From: Acanthamoeba sp. SK_2022b
Lineage: Eukaryota; Discosea; Longamoebia; Acanthamoebidae
DNA: 22,955 bases
Reading direction: 5' to 3'
Assembly: GCA_027943245.1 (NCBI GenBank)
Contig: JANDJZ010000996.1
Coordinates: 1 to 22,955, forward strand
Of the stretch, positions 6,780 through 14,838 are shown one piece after another (position 1 is the first letter of the stretch; each line of letters starts with the position of its first letter). Below the pieces are notes generated by a model that saw nothing but the letters and a program-made list of their open reading frames with translations, was not told the DNA's origin and did no database searches. The translations under genes were made by a program, and so were the position numbers.

Positions 6780-8734
6780 TGCCGCGCTCCAGTGCTGTCG
6801 TCACCCACCTGACGAAGGACGACCTGGCCCGCGACGAGCCGGTCCTGCCCCGCATCGCCCGGCTGCTGCGGCCCTACCGCGGACGCATCGGGCTGGTGCT
6901 CGTCGCCGTCGTGGTGGCCGCCGCGCTGACGTCCCTGGTGCCGTTCCTCACCCGGGCCGTCTTCGACGACGCGCTGTTCCCGCTCGACGGCGGCGACCCG
7001 CGGCTCGGCCTGCTGGGCGTCCTCGTGGCCGCGATGTGCCTGATCCCGGTCGTCACCGCGCTCATCGGCATCGGGCAGAACTGGCTCACGTCCACCATCG
7101 GGAACTCGGCGATGGCCGACCTGCGCGGCGACCTGTTCGCCCACCTGCAGCAGATGGAGCTGGCGTTCTTCACCGCCACGAAGACCGGCGCCATCCAGTC
7201 GCGGCTGGCCAACGACGTCGCCGGCGTCCGCACGGTGCTCACCGACACCGCCACGACCATCGTGCAGAACTCCGTGACGGTCGTCGCCGCGGTCGTGTCG
7301 ATGCTGCTGCTGTCGTGGCAGCTCACGCTGCTGACCCTCGTGCTGATGCCCTTGTTCGTCTGGATCCAGCTCCAGGTCGGACGCCGGCGCCAGCGGCTCG
7401 CCCGCCGCACGCAGGAGTCGCTGTCGGAGATGACGGCGATCACCGAGGAGGCGCTGAGCGTCTCGGGCATCCTGCTGTCGAAGGTGTTCAACCGCGCCGA
7501 CTCCGAGGTCGAGCGCTACCGCGAGGCCAACCGCGAGCAGACCCGGCTGCAGGTCGAGCAGGCCATGACCGGCCGGACGTTCTTCGCCACCGTCCAGACC
7601 TTCTTCGCCATCACCCCGGCGCTCATCTACCTCGTGGCCGGCCTGCTCATCACCGGACGCCTGCCCGGCGGCGAGGACGCGCTGACCGCCGGCACCCTGG
7701 TGGCGTTCACGACGCTGCAGTCCCGCCTGCAGATGCCGCTGCTGCAGCTCATGCGCGTCACCCTGGACGTGCAGACGTCGCTCGCGCTGTTCCGCCGCAT
7801 CTTCGAGTACCTGGACCTCGAGCCGGCCATCACCGAGCGTCCCGGCGCGGTCGCGCTCGACCCGGCCACCCTGCGCGGACGCGTGGAGCTGCGCGACGTC
7901 TCGTTCCGCTACCCCGAGCCGCGTGAGCTCACCGGCTCCGCCCGGCGGGCACGGTTCGGCGACGCCGGGCCGCAGGAGCGCATCGAGGACGCCGACGCCG
8001 TCCCGGGCTCGGGCTGGGCGCTGCGCGACGTCTCGCTGGTCGTGGAGCCGGGCCAGCTCGCGGCGCTCGTCGGGCCGTCCGGCTCGGGCAAGACCACCGC
8101 GTCCTACCTCGTGCCGCGCTTCTACGACGTCACCGAGGGCCAGGTGCTCATCGACGGCCACGACGTGCGCGACCTGACGCTGTCGTCGCTGGCCGACGCG
8201 GTGGGCATGGTGACCCAGGAGCCGTACCTGTTCCACGGCACCATCCGCGAGAACATCGCCTACGCCAAGCCCGGCGCGAGCGCCGCCGAGATCGAGCGCG
8301 CGGCCCGTGACGCCAACATCCACGACCGGATCATGAGCTTCCCGGAGGGCTACGAGACGGTCACCGGCGAGCGCGGCTACCGGCTGTCCGGCGGCGAGAA
8401 GCAGCGCCTGGCCATCGCCCGCGTGCTGCTCAAGGACCCGCGCATCCTCATCCTCGACGAGGCCACGAGCGCGCTGGACACCGAGACCGAGCGGCTCGTC
8501 CAGGAGGCCCTCGAGCGCGCCACCCGCGAGCGCACGACCATCGCGATCGCGCACCGGCTCTCGACCATCCGCAAGGCCGACGTGATCTACGGCCTCGAGG
8601 ACGGGCACCTGGTCGAGTCCGGCACGCACGAGGACCTGCTCGCGAACGAGGAGGGCCTGTACGCGCGGCTCTACCGCGAGCAGCTGACGAAGCCGGTCGG
8701 CCCGGCCGGTCGCCGGGCCGACGTCCCGCTCTGA
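6779..8734 (+). CDS. ABC exporter, fused membrane and ATPase domains
   Basis: A 651-residue half-transporter of the multidrug/lipid exporter type (MsbA/LmrA-like), working as a dimer in the cytoplasmic membrane. The type-IV exporter membrane domain spans about 35-340. The ATPase domain follows: Walker A GPSGSGKTT (432-440), Q-loop Gln480, signature LSGGE (536-540), Walker B ILILDE (556-561) with catalytic Glu561, and switch His592. Between the first strand (VSFRYPEP) and WALRDVS there is an extra segment of about 30 residues (381-412) absent from typical exporters. An in-frame upstream ATG exists at 6665, but the ATG at 6779 overlapping the previous stop gives the proper N-terminus. Substrate unknown; no cydC partner is adjacent, so a CydDC role is unlikely. 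Confidence 0.92.
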   Translation: MPRSSAVVTHLTKDDLARDEPVLPRIARLLRPYRGRIGLVLVAVVVAAALTSLVPFLTRAVFDDALFPLDGGDPRLGLLGVLVAAMCLIPVVTALIGIGQNWLTSTIGNSAMADLRGDLFAHLQQMELAFFTATKTGAIQSRLANDVAGVRTVLTDTATTIVQNSVTVVAAVVSMLLLSWQLTLLTLVLMPLFVWIQLQVGRRRQRLARRTQESLSEMTAITEEALSVSGILLSKVFNRADSEVERYREANREQTRLQVEQAMTGRTFFATVQTFFAITPALIYLVAGLLITGRLPGGEDALTAGTLVAFTTLQSRLQMPLLQLMRVTLDVQTSLALFRRIFEYLDLEPAITERPGAVALDPATLRGRVELRDVSFRYPEPRELTGSARRARFGDAGPQERIEDADAVPGSGWALRDVSLVVEPGQLAALVGPSGSGKTTASYLVPRFYDVTEGQVLIDGHDVRDLTLSSLADAVGMVTQEPYLFHGTIRENIAYAKPGASAAEIERAARDANIHDRIMSFPEGYETVTGERGYRLSGGEKQRLAIARVLLKDPRILILDEATSALDTETERLVQEALERATRERTTIAIAHRLSTIRKADVIYGLEDGHLVESGTHEDLLANEEGLYARLYREQLTKPVGPAGRRADVPL

Positions 8735-8738
8735 GCCG

Positions 8739-8744
8739 TAGGCT
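8739..8744 (+). promoter_or_regulatory. Leaderless -10 of the NYN-domain gene
   Basis: TAGGCT, then 6 nt (GCGGGC), then ATG at 8751. It lies immediately after the ABC exporter stop, and there is no ribosome-binding site, so the NYN gene seems to have its own leaderless transcript. Confidence 0.6.
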
Positions 8745-8750
8745 GCGGGC

Positions 8751-9314
8751 ATGGACGACGCCGGCACCGTGACCTACCTGCTCGTCGACGGCGAGAACAT
8801 CGACGCGACCCTCGGGCAGTCGATCTTCGGCCGCCGCCCCCAGCCGCAGGAGCGTCCCCGCTGGGACCGCCTGCTCCGCTTCGCCGAGGGCCATTGGGAC
8901 CAGCCGGTCAAGGGCCTGTTCTTCCTGGCCGTCAACGGCGACCTGCCGATGCCGTTCGTCCAGGCGCTCATCGCGATCGGCTACCGTCCCGTGCCGCTGT
9001 CCGGCGGGCCCGACGACAAGGTCGTCGACATGGCCATCCAGCGCACGCTGGAGGCCATCGCGCAGCGCGACGACGACGTCATGCTGGCCAGCAACGACGG
9101 CGACTTCCTGCCCCAGATCGAGACGCTCGTCGACGGCGACCGCCGGGTCGGCGTCATGGGGTTCGAGGAGTTCCGCAACAGCGGCTTCCACGCCCTGGAG
9201 CACCGCGGCCTGGAGCTGCTGGACCTCGAGCACGACGTCGAGGCGTTCAACGTCGTGCTGCCGCGCCTGCGGGTCATCCCGATCGACCAGTTCGACCCGC
9301 TCGACTTCCTGTAG
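8751..9314 (+). CDS. NYN-domain (PIN-like) putative ribonuclease
   Basis: A 187-residue protein with the acidic pattern of the NYN branch of PIN-like nucleases (LabA/DUF88 relatives). LLVDGENID (10-18) carries Asp13 and Asn16, Asp93 follows in DDKVVDMAI, and SNDGDFLPQI (114-123) carries Asp116 and Asp118. These cluster to bind a divalent metal in known members, so RNA cleavage is the likely activity. The C-terminal 40 residues are not part of the core and end in DPLDFL. The gene has its own leaderless promoter and ends before a strong hairpin. No toxin-antitoxin partner lies beside it. Confidence 0.85.
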   Translation: MDDAGTVTYLLVDGENIDATLGQSIFGRRPQPQERPRWDRLLRFAEGHWDQPVKGLFFLAVNGDLPMPFVQALIAIGYRPVPLSGGPDDKVVDMAIQRTLEAIAQRDDDVMLASNDGDFLPQIETLVDGDRRVGVMGFEEFRNSGFHALEHRGLELLDLEHDVEAFNVVLPRLRVIPIDQFDPLDFL

Positions 9315-9327
9315 GACCTCACCGCGG

Positions 9328-9386
9328 CTCGGCGCTGCCGAGATGTGGACGCGAAGGCACCACGATCCGCTGGATCGTGGTGCCTT
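9328..9386. terminator. Two-hairpin bidirectional terminator between convergent genes
   Basis: AAGGCACCACGATCC (9354-9368) pairs perfectly with 9372-9386 around a GCT loop, a 15-bp stem. A smaller hairpin, CTCGGC-GCT-GCCGAG (9328-9342), precedes it with the same loop. They lie between the ends of the NYN gene (9314) and gabD (9411) and can serve both. There is no long T-tract on either side, as is common for actinobacterial terminators. Confidence 0.85.
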
Positions 9387-9410
9387 CCCGTCCGGATCGA
9401 GCCGGAGGGC

Positions 9411-10874
9411 CTACAGGGCGAGGCCGACGTACTTGGTCTCGAGGTACTCCTCGATGCCCTCGGAGCCGCCCTCGCGACCGAAGCCGGACGCCTTGACGCC
9501 GCCGAACGGGGCAGCCGGGTTCGACACGATGCCCTGGTTCATGCCGACCATGCCGGTCTCCAGACCCTCGTAGACGCGGATGGCGCGCTGGTAGTCCTGG
9601 GTGAAGGCGTAGGCGACGAGGCCGAACTCGGTGTCGTTGGCCATCGCGATCGCCTCCTCGTCCTCGCGGAAGGTGAAGACCGGCGCGACCGGGCCGAAGA
9701 TCTCCTCGCGGAAGACCCGCGCCTCCTGCGGGACGTCGACGAGCACCGTCGGCTCGTAGAAGTAGCCGGCGCCGTCCACGGCCTTGCCGCCGGTGAGCGT
9801 CCTCGCCCCGTGCTGCACGGCGTCGTCGACGAGCTCGGCGACCTTGTCGCGCTGCTTGGCCTCGACGAGCGGGCCGACGTCGACGCCGTCCTCGGTGCCG
9901 CGGCCGACCTTCAGCCCGGCCATGCGCTCGGCCAGGCGGCGGCTGAACTCCTCGGCGACGGACTCGTGGACGATGAACCGGTTCGCGGCCGTGCAGGCCT
10001 CGCCGATGTTGCGCATCTTGGCCAGCATCGCCCCGTCGACCGCCTTGTCGAGGTCGGCGTCGCCGAACACCAGGAACGGCGCGTTGCCGCCGAGCTCCAT
10101 CGACAGGCGCAGCAGGCCGTCGGCGCTCTGCTCGACCAGCGAGCGGCCGACCTCGGTGGACCCGGTGAACGTCAGCTTGCGCAGCCGCGGGTCGCGGATG
10201 ATCGGCTCCATGACGTCGCCGGTCGACTTCGTGGTGACGACGTTGAGGACGCCCTTCGGCAGGCCCGCCTCGGCGAGCAGGTCGGCCAGGTAGAGCATCG
10301 TCAGCGGCGTGAGGCTGGCCGGCTTCATCACCATCGTGCAGCCGGCGGCGATGGCCGGGCCGATCTTGCGGGTGCCCATGGCCAGCGGGAAGTTCCAGGG
10401 CGTGATCATGAGGCAGGGGCCGACCGGCTGCTTGAGCGTCAGCAGACGGGTCGCGCCGTTCGGCGAGACGGAGTAGCGACCGGCGACGCGCACCGCTTCC
10501 TCGGAGAACCAGCGGAAGAACTCGGCGCCGTAGGCGATCTCGGCCTTGCTCTCGCTGATCGGCTTGCCCATCTCCAGCGTCATGAGCGTGGCGATCTCGT
10601 CGGTGCGCTCGACGATCAGCTCGAACGCCTTGCGCAGGATCTCGCCGCGGTCGCGCGGCGCGGACGCAGCCCACTCCTTCTGCGCGGCGACGGCGGCGTC
10701 GATGGCCGCCCTGCCGTCGGCGGGGGTCGCGTCGGCGACCTCGACCAGCGTCTCGCCGGTGGAGGGATCCTCGACGGCGAAGGTGCCGCCGCCCTCGGCG
10801 GCCCGCCACTCGCCCCCGATGAACAGCTGGGGCTTCACGGACTCGATGACGCTCTTCTCGCTTCGCTCGCTCAT
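9411..10874 (-). CDS. gabD: NAD(P)+-dependent succinate-semialdehyde-type dehydrogenase
   Basis: A 487-residue aldehyde dehydrogenase that oxidises an aldehyde, probably succinate semialdehyde, to the acid. Landmarks are Asn161 in TPWNFP, Lys184 in VMKPAS, the general base Glu260 in MELGGNAP and the catalytic Cys294 in GEACTAANRF. The EEIFGPV block and the C-terminal GGVKASGFGREG are GabD-like. GGAGG precedes the ATG by about 7 nt. The first 18 bases (MSERSE) are an exact copy of the start of a 27-codon ORF directly upstream, whose stop overlaps this start by ATGA. The cofactor and exact substrate are not fixed by sequence, and no gabT lies nearby. A strong hairpin follows. Confidence 0.88.
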   Translation of the reverse strand: MSERSEKSVIESVKPQLFIGGEWRAAEGGGTFAVEDPSTGETLVEVADATPADGRAAIDAAVAAQKEWAASAPRDRGEILRKAFELIVERTDEIATLMTLEMGKPISESKAEIAYGAEFFRWFSEEAVRVAGRYSVSPNGATRLLTLKQPVGPCLMITPWNFPLAMGTRKIGPAIAAGCTMVMKPASLTPLTMLYLADLLAEAGLPKGVLNVVTTKSTGDVMEPIIRDPRLRKLTFTGSTEVGRSLVEQSADGLLRLSMELGGNAPFLVFGDADLDKAVDGAMLAKMRNIGEACTAANRFIVHESVAEEFSRRLAERMAGLKVGRGTEDGVDVGPLVEAKQRDKVAELVDDAVQHGARTLTGGKAVDGAGYFYEPTVLVDVPQEARVFREEIFGPVAPVFTFREDEEAIAMANDTEFGLVAYAFTQDYQRAIRVYEGLETGMVGMNQGIVSNPAAPFGGVKASGFGREGGSEGIEEYLETKYVGLAL

Positions 10875-10954
10875 CGGCCGACCTCCGTGAAGATCGCACG
10901 GTACGGACGTCCGCCGATGAGATTCCTGATCCGTCGCTCGCTTCGCTCGCTCAT
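10857..10954 (-). repeat. Direct repeat of 18 bp at two adjacent start codons
   Basis: ATGAGCGAGCGAAGCGAG occurs exactly at 10954-10937 and again at 10874-10857 on the minus strand, 80 bp apart. Each copy begins at a start codon and would encode MSERSE. The core GAGCGAAGCG also appears near 22045-22054 in non-coding DNA. This suggests a mobile or slippage-prone short repeat in this genome. Confidence 0.85.
10871..10954 (-). CDS. Leader ORF of 27 codons upstream of gabD
   Basis: The ORF encodes an Arg-rich peptide (7 of 27 residues) beginning MSERSERRIR and ending FTEVGR. Its TGA overlaps the gabD ATG (ATGA), and the gabD ribosome-binding site lies inside it. TAGCGT stands 7 nt before its ATG, so the message probably starts at this codon and is leaderless. 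I recognise no family. It may be a leader peptide that couples translation to gabD, or only a by-product of the duplicated start sequence. No experimental support can be drawn from sequence. Confidence 0.4.
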   Translation of the reverse strand: MSERSERRIRNLIGGRPYRAIFTEVGR

Positions 10955-10961
10955 GCTCCCC

Positions 10962-10967
10962 ACGCTA
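10962..10967 (-). promoter_or_regulatory. Candidate leaderless -10 of the gabD leader ORF
   Basis: TAGCGT on the minus strand, then 7 nt (GGGGAGC), then ATG at 10954. It follows the stop of the pterin dehydratase/VOC gene by about 18 bp, giving gabD a possible promoter of its own. Confidence 0.5.
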
Positions 10968-10984
10968 GGTCGCCGGGCCGCACC

Positions 10985-11650
10985 TCACACTTCGTCGGCC
11001 TCCTCCTGCCAGGTGCACACGCACGCCTCGTTGCCCTCGGCGTCGGCCAGCACCCACCAGCTCGGCGCGTGCTCGGACGTCTCCAGGTGCCCGCCGGCGG
11101 CCAGCGCGGCCGACACCCGCTCGTCCGCGTGCGCGGCCGGCACCCACACGTCCAGGTGGATGCGGTTGCGCTGCGTGCGCGACTCGTCCATGGGCTGGAA
11201 CCAGATCGTGGGCCCGACGCCGGTCGGGTCGACCAGGTCGATCGCGTCACCACGCCGGCGCTCCTCGTAGCCGAGGACGGCGGCCCAGAACGGGCGGATG
11301 CGCGCGGCGTCCCGGGTGTCGATGGCGACCTGCAGCGTCTGGGCCGGACGCGGCGTGGCGCTGACGTCCATCTCGTCAAGCAGGGCCGAGATGCGCTGGG
11401 CCAGGCGCACGTCGCGCTCGCTGAGCCCGCCCACGTCGTGCGAGACGAGCCGCACGCGCACCGACCCGTAGCGCAGGTCGACGTCGGGGTGGTGGTCGAC
11501 GGACTCGGCCAGGTCGCCGATGAGCGTCACGAGCTCCAGCCCGTGGGCGAAGTCGGACGTGTCGAGGCTGGCCAGCAGCGTGCCGTCCTGCACGGTCCAG
11601 TGGCGCGGGTCGACGCCGGCGGCCGCCTCGGCGGTGGTGATCGCGGTCAT
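10985..11650 (-). CDS. Pterin-4a-carbinolamine dehydratase domain fused to a VOC/glyoxalase-like domain
   Basis: A 221-residue two-domain protein. Residues about 15-95 match the PCD/DCoH family: HHPDVDLRYGSVRVRLVSHD (53-72) carries the active-site His53, His54 and His71, and GGLSERDVRLAQRI follows. These enzymes dehydrate 4a-hydroxytetrahydrobiopterin. Residues about 105-221 look like a vicinal-oxygen-chelate (glyoxalase/bleomycin-resistance) domain: QVAIDTRDAARIRPFWAAVL, NRIHLDVWVP and a C-terminal WWVLADAEGNEACVC. Such fusions are known in actinobacteria, but their reaction is not established. An ATG 9 nt further upstream (11659) is an alternative start. It reads toward gabD with a 30-bp gap. 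Confidence 0.85.
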   Translation of the reverse strand: MTAITTAEAAAGVDPRHWTVQDGTLLASLDTSDFAHGLELVTLIGDLAESVDHHPDVDLRYGSVRVRLVSHDVGGLSERDVRLAQRISALLDEMDVSATPRPAQTLQVAIDTRDAARIRPFWAAVLGYEERRRGDAIDLVDPTGVGPTIWFQPMDESRTQRNRIHLDVWVPAAHADERVSAALAAGGHLETSEHAPSWWVLADAEGNEACVCTWQEEADEV

Positions 11651-11776
11651 GGAGCCCATCGTGCGCCGCGCCACCGACAGCGTCCAGACGTCTCGCGCGC
11701 TGGGACCGCTCGCACTGGCACCGACGGACCGCCCGTGGTGCACTGAAGGCCCCTCCCGTTCTCGCTGCGAGGCGCC

Positions 11777-13168
11777 ATGGACACCCTGCACGCCCTCGGC
11801 CTGCTCGTCGCCGAGCCGCCCGGCCTGATGCCGGCGCGCCAGCAGATGGCGCTGTCGCTGGGGTGGCACATCGTGCTCGCCTGCTTCGGCGTCGCGTTCC
11901 CGTCCATGATCTTCGTGGCCCACTTCCGCGGGGTGGTGCGCGGGGACGCCGGCGCGCTCGTCCTGGCCCGGCGCTGGGCGAAGGTCTCGGCGGTGCTGTT
12001 CGCGATCGGTGCCGTGTCCGGCACCGTGCTCAGCTTCGAGATGGGGCTGCTGTGGCCCGGGCTCATGGGTCCGTTCGGCGACGTGCTGGGCCTGCCGTTC
12101 GCGCTCGAGGGCCTGTCGTTCTTCGTCGAGGCGATCTTCCTGGGCCTGTACCTGTACGGCTGGGACCGGATGGCCCCGCGGCTGCACCTGCTCATGCTGG
12201 TGCCGATGGCCGCGGCCGGGGTCGTCGGGACGTTCTGCGTCGTCTCGGTCAACGCGTGGATGAACAACCCCACCGGCTTCCGGATGGTCGACGGCGAGGT
12301 CACCGACGTGCGTCCCTGGCGGGCGATGTTCAACGACGGCGCGCTGCTGCAGTTCGCCCACATGTGGATCGCGGCGTTCATGGTCGTGGGCTTCGTCGTG
12401 GCCGGCGTCTACGCCGCCGGGATGCTGCGCGGACGCGTCGACCGCCACCACCGCCTCGGGTTCACCGTCCCGTTCGTGTTCGCCTCGGTGGCCGCGGTCG
12501 TGCAGCCGTTCGTCGGGCACGTGCTCGGCCTGCGGCTGGGCGAGACGCAGCCGAGCAAGCTGGCCGCGTTCGAGCTGGCGACCACGACCGAGCAGCCCGC
12601 GCCGCTGCGCCTCGGGGGCCTGCTGGTCGACGGCGAGGTGCGGGGGGCGATCGACGTGCCGCGGATCGGCTCGTTCATCGCCCGCGGCTCGTTCGACAAG
12701 CCGGTGCAGGGCCTGGACACCATCCCCGTGCAGGACCAGCCGCCGGTCAACATCACCCACCTGGCCTTCCAGACCATGGTCGGCATCGGCACGCTGCTGG
12801 CGCTGGCCGTGGTGCTGTTCTGGCTCGCCCGCTGGCGCGGCCGGCACCTGACCGACCACCGCTGGTTCCTGCGCGCGGCGGTCGTGGCCGGGCCGCTCGC
12901 CGTGCTCGCGATGGAGTGCGGCTGGGTGGCTACGGAGGTGGGCCGCCAGCCCTGGACGGTGTGGGAGGTGCTGCGCACCGAGGACGCAGCCAGCAATAGT
13001 CACGGCCTGTGGTGGAGCCTGGGCGTCACGACGCTGGTCTACGTCCTCATGACCGTCGGTGCCGTCGTCGTCCTGCGCTCCATGGCCCGGCGCTGGCGGG
13101 CCGGCGAGGAGGACCTGCCGGTGCCGTACGGGCCGGAGCCGGCCGACGCGCACAGGAGCTCGTCGTGA
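11777..13168 (+). CDS. cydA: Cytochrome bd-type quinol oxidase subunit I
   Basis: A 463-residue multi-spanning membrane protein that, with CydB, oxidises quinol and reduces oxygen to water at low oxygen. Haem ligands are visible: His31 (SLGWHI), His195 (FAHMW) and Met379 (AMECGW). Acidic residues Glu111 and Glu118 match the conserved proton-path pair. The quinol region keeps QPSKLAAFE (258-266) and GRQPW (389-393). The Q-loop is short, as in the CIO-like subgroup. The start ATG has a weak GAGG upstream. The stop overlaps the GTG of cydB (GTGA). cydDC, needed for assembly in many bacteria, are not in the window. Confidence 0.95.
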   Translation: MDTLHALGLLVAEPPGLMPARQQMALSLGWHIVLACFGVAFPSMIFVAHFRGVVRGDAGALVLARRWAKVSAVLFAIGAVSGTVLSFEMGLLWPGLMGPFGDVLGLPFALEGLSFFVEAIFLGLYLYGWDRMAPRLHLLMLVPMAAAGVVGTFCVVSVNAWMNNPTGFRMVDGEVTDVRPWRAMFNDGALLQFAHMWIAAFMVVGFVVAGVYAAGMLRGRVDRHHRLGFTVPFVFASVAAVVQPFVGHVLGLRLGETQPSKLAAFELATTTEQPAPLRLGGLLVDGEVRGAIDVPRIGSFIARGSFDKPVQGLDTIPVQDQPPVNITHLAFQTMVGIGTLLALAVVLFWLARWRGRHLTDHRWFLRAAVVAGPLAVLAMECGWVATEVGRQPWTVWEVLRTEDAASNSHGLWWSLGVTTLVYVLMTVGAVVVLRSMARRWRAGEEDLPVPYGPEPADAHRSSS

Positions 13169-14166
13169 GCGTCGCGGTGGTCGTCGCGGTCGCCCTCTTC
13201 GTGGGCGTCGTCTGCTACGCCGTGCTGGGCGGGGCCGACTTCGGCGCGGGCTTCTACGACCTCACCGCCGGCGACGCGCGCGAGGGCAGCCGGGTGCGCC
13301 TGCTCGTCGACCACAGCATCGGCCCGGTGTGGGAGGCGAACCACGTCTGGCTCATCTACGTGCTCGTCATGTGGTGGACGGCGTTCCCCGAGACGTTCGC
13401 CGCCGCGACGACCACGCTCATCCTCCCGCTCGCACTCGTGCTGCTGGGCATCGTCCTGCGCGGCGCGAGCTTCGCGTTCCGCAAGTACGCCGGGACGCTC
13501 GGCCAGGCCCGGCTGTTCGGTGCCGTGTTCGCCACCAGCTCGCTCATCACGCCGTTCTTCCTCGGCACCGTGGCCGGGGCGATCGCGTCCGGACGCGTGC
13601 CGGCCGAGGGCGAGGGCCCGGTCCTGGACTCGTGGCTGCACCCCACGTCCCTGTTCGGCGGACTCATCGCCGTGGGCACCTGCGTCTTCCTGGCCGGCAC
13701 CTTCCTGACCGCGGACGCCGAGCGCTCCGGCCAGCCGGACCTGGCGTCGCGCCTGCGCGTCCGCACGCTCGGGGTGGGCGTCCTCACCGGCGTGGTCGTG
13801 CTGGTGGCGCTGCTGCCGCTCCAGCACGACGCCCCGACGCTCAGCGAGGGGCTGCGCGGCCGGGCGGCGCCGCTCATCGTCCTGTCGGCGGTGTGCGGGG
13901 CGGTGACCCTGGTGCTGCTGTGGCGGCGGCGCTACGGGATCGCGCGGCTCGCGGCCGTCGGGGCGGTCGGCTCGGTCGTCACCGGCTGGGGCGTGGCCCA
14001 GTACCCCTGGCTGCTCGTCGACGAGGTGACGATCGAGGACGGCGCGGGGGCGCCGGCGACGCTGCGCGCCCTGCTCGTCGTCGTGGTCCTGGCCGGACTC
14101 GTCGTCCTGCCGCCGCTCGTCTACCTGTTCCGGCTGACCCAGACCGAGCGGTGGAGCCGCGGCTGA
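13165..14166 (+). CDS. cydB: Cytochrome bd-type quinol oxidase subunit II
   Basis: A 333-residue membrane protein with about eight to nine predicted spans, the partner of CydA. The N-terminal motif YAVLGGADFGAGFYDL (about 14-29) and GPVWEANHVWLIY (about 53-65) are CydB signatures. I chose the GTG at 13165 because it overlaps the cydA stop (GTGA) and has AGGAG 6 nt upstream; longer in-frame openings would lie inside cydA. It ends 3 bp before the convergent DedA gene, leaving no room for a separate terminator. Confidence 0.95.
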   Translation: MSVAVVVAVALFVGVVCYAVLGGADFGAGFYDLTAGDAREGSRVRLLVDHSIGPVWEANHVWLIYVLVMWWTAFPETFAAATTTLILPLALVLLGIVLRGASFAFRKYAGTLGQARLFGAVFATSSLITPFFLGTVAGAIASGRVPAEGEGPVLDSWLHPTSLFGGLIAVGTCVFLAGTFLTADAERSGQPDLASRLRVRTLGVGVLTGVVVLVALLPLQHDAPTLSEGLRGRAAPLIVLSAVCGAVTLVLLWRRRYGIARLAAVGAVGSVVTGWGVAQYPWLLVDEVTIEDGAGAPATLRALLVVVVLAGLVVLPPLVYLFRLTQTERWSRG

Positions 14167-14169
14167 GGG

Positions 14170-14832
14170 CTACTTCTCCCGGTGGAAGCGGGGCAGCTGG
14201 CGCACGCGGACGACGACGAACACGGCGATCACCACGAGCACGGCCAGGATGACCAGCTTCTGGAAGGTGTCGGCGTACGGCTCGACCTCGGTCCAGTTCG
14301 CGCCCAGCCGGTAGCCGGCGATCACGAAGATCGCGTTCCACAGGAAGCTGCCGGCCGTGGTGAACAGCAGGAACAGCCCGACGTTCATCTTCTCCACCCC
14401 CGCGGGCAGCGAGATGAGGCTGCGGAAGATCGGCACCATCCGGCCGAAGAAGATCGCCTTGTAGCCGTGCTTGGCGAACCACGCCTCGGTGCGCTCGAGG
14501 TCCTCGATCTTCAGCAGCGGGACGTGCTCGAAGACCCAGGCGGCGCGCGGACGTCCGAAGGCGCGACCGAAGCCGTACAGCAGCAGCGCACCGACCACCG
14601 AGCCGAGCGTGGTGGCGACCAGCGCGGCGGTGAGGCTGAACGTGCCCTGGGCGGCGGCGAAGCCGGCCAGCGGCAGGATGATCTCGCTGGGGATGGGCGG
14701 GAAGACGTTGTCCATGCCGACCGCGATCGCGGCCCCGACCGGGCCGAGGGCGTCCATGAGGCTGACGACCCACCCGGCGAGGCCGTCGGTGGGGGCGCCG
14801 GGAGCGGCTTCGGTCAGGACGAGGGAAGTCAC
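14170..14832 (-). CDS. DedA-family membrane protein
   Basis: A 220-residue integral membrane protein of the DedA (SNARE-associated/VTT) family, members of which move or flip lipids such as undecaprenyl phosphate or phosphatidylethanolamine and support membrane potential. The re-entrant motif FPPIPSEIILPLAGF lies at about 44-58. The second half carries GRMVPIFRSLISLPAG (about 130-145), with the conserved Arg residues, and three or four hydrophobic spans follow. The start is a GTG 6 nt after TAGTCT, without a ribosome-binding site. Which lipid it handles cannot be told. It converges on cydB with a 3-bp gap. Confidence 0.92.
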   Translation of the reverse strand: MTSLVLTEAAPGAPTDGLAGWVVSLMDALGPVGAAIAVGMDNVFPPIPSEIILPLAGFAAAQGTFSLTAALVATTLGSVVGALLLYGFGRAFGRPRAAWVFEHVPLLKIEDLERTEAWFAKHGYKAIFFGRMVPIFRSLISLPAGVEKMNVGLFLLFTTAGSFLWNAIFVIAGYRLGANWTEVEPYADTFQKLVILAVLVVIAVFVVVRVRQLPRFHREK

Positions 14833-14838
14833 CCGGCG

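Noticed and set aside
6431..8767. Long open frame (778 codons) antisense to the YscW-like gene and the ABC exporter
   Set aside because: Shadow of high-GC codon bias; no motif, start signal or family, while the opposite strand has complete ABC motifs.
11651..13153. In-frame N-terminal extension of the PCD/VOC gene through cydA
   Set aside because: The extension is antisense to cydA and low-complexity; the PCD domain begins naturally at 11650.
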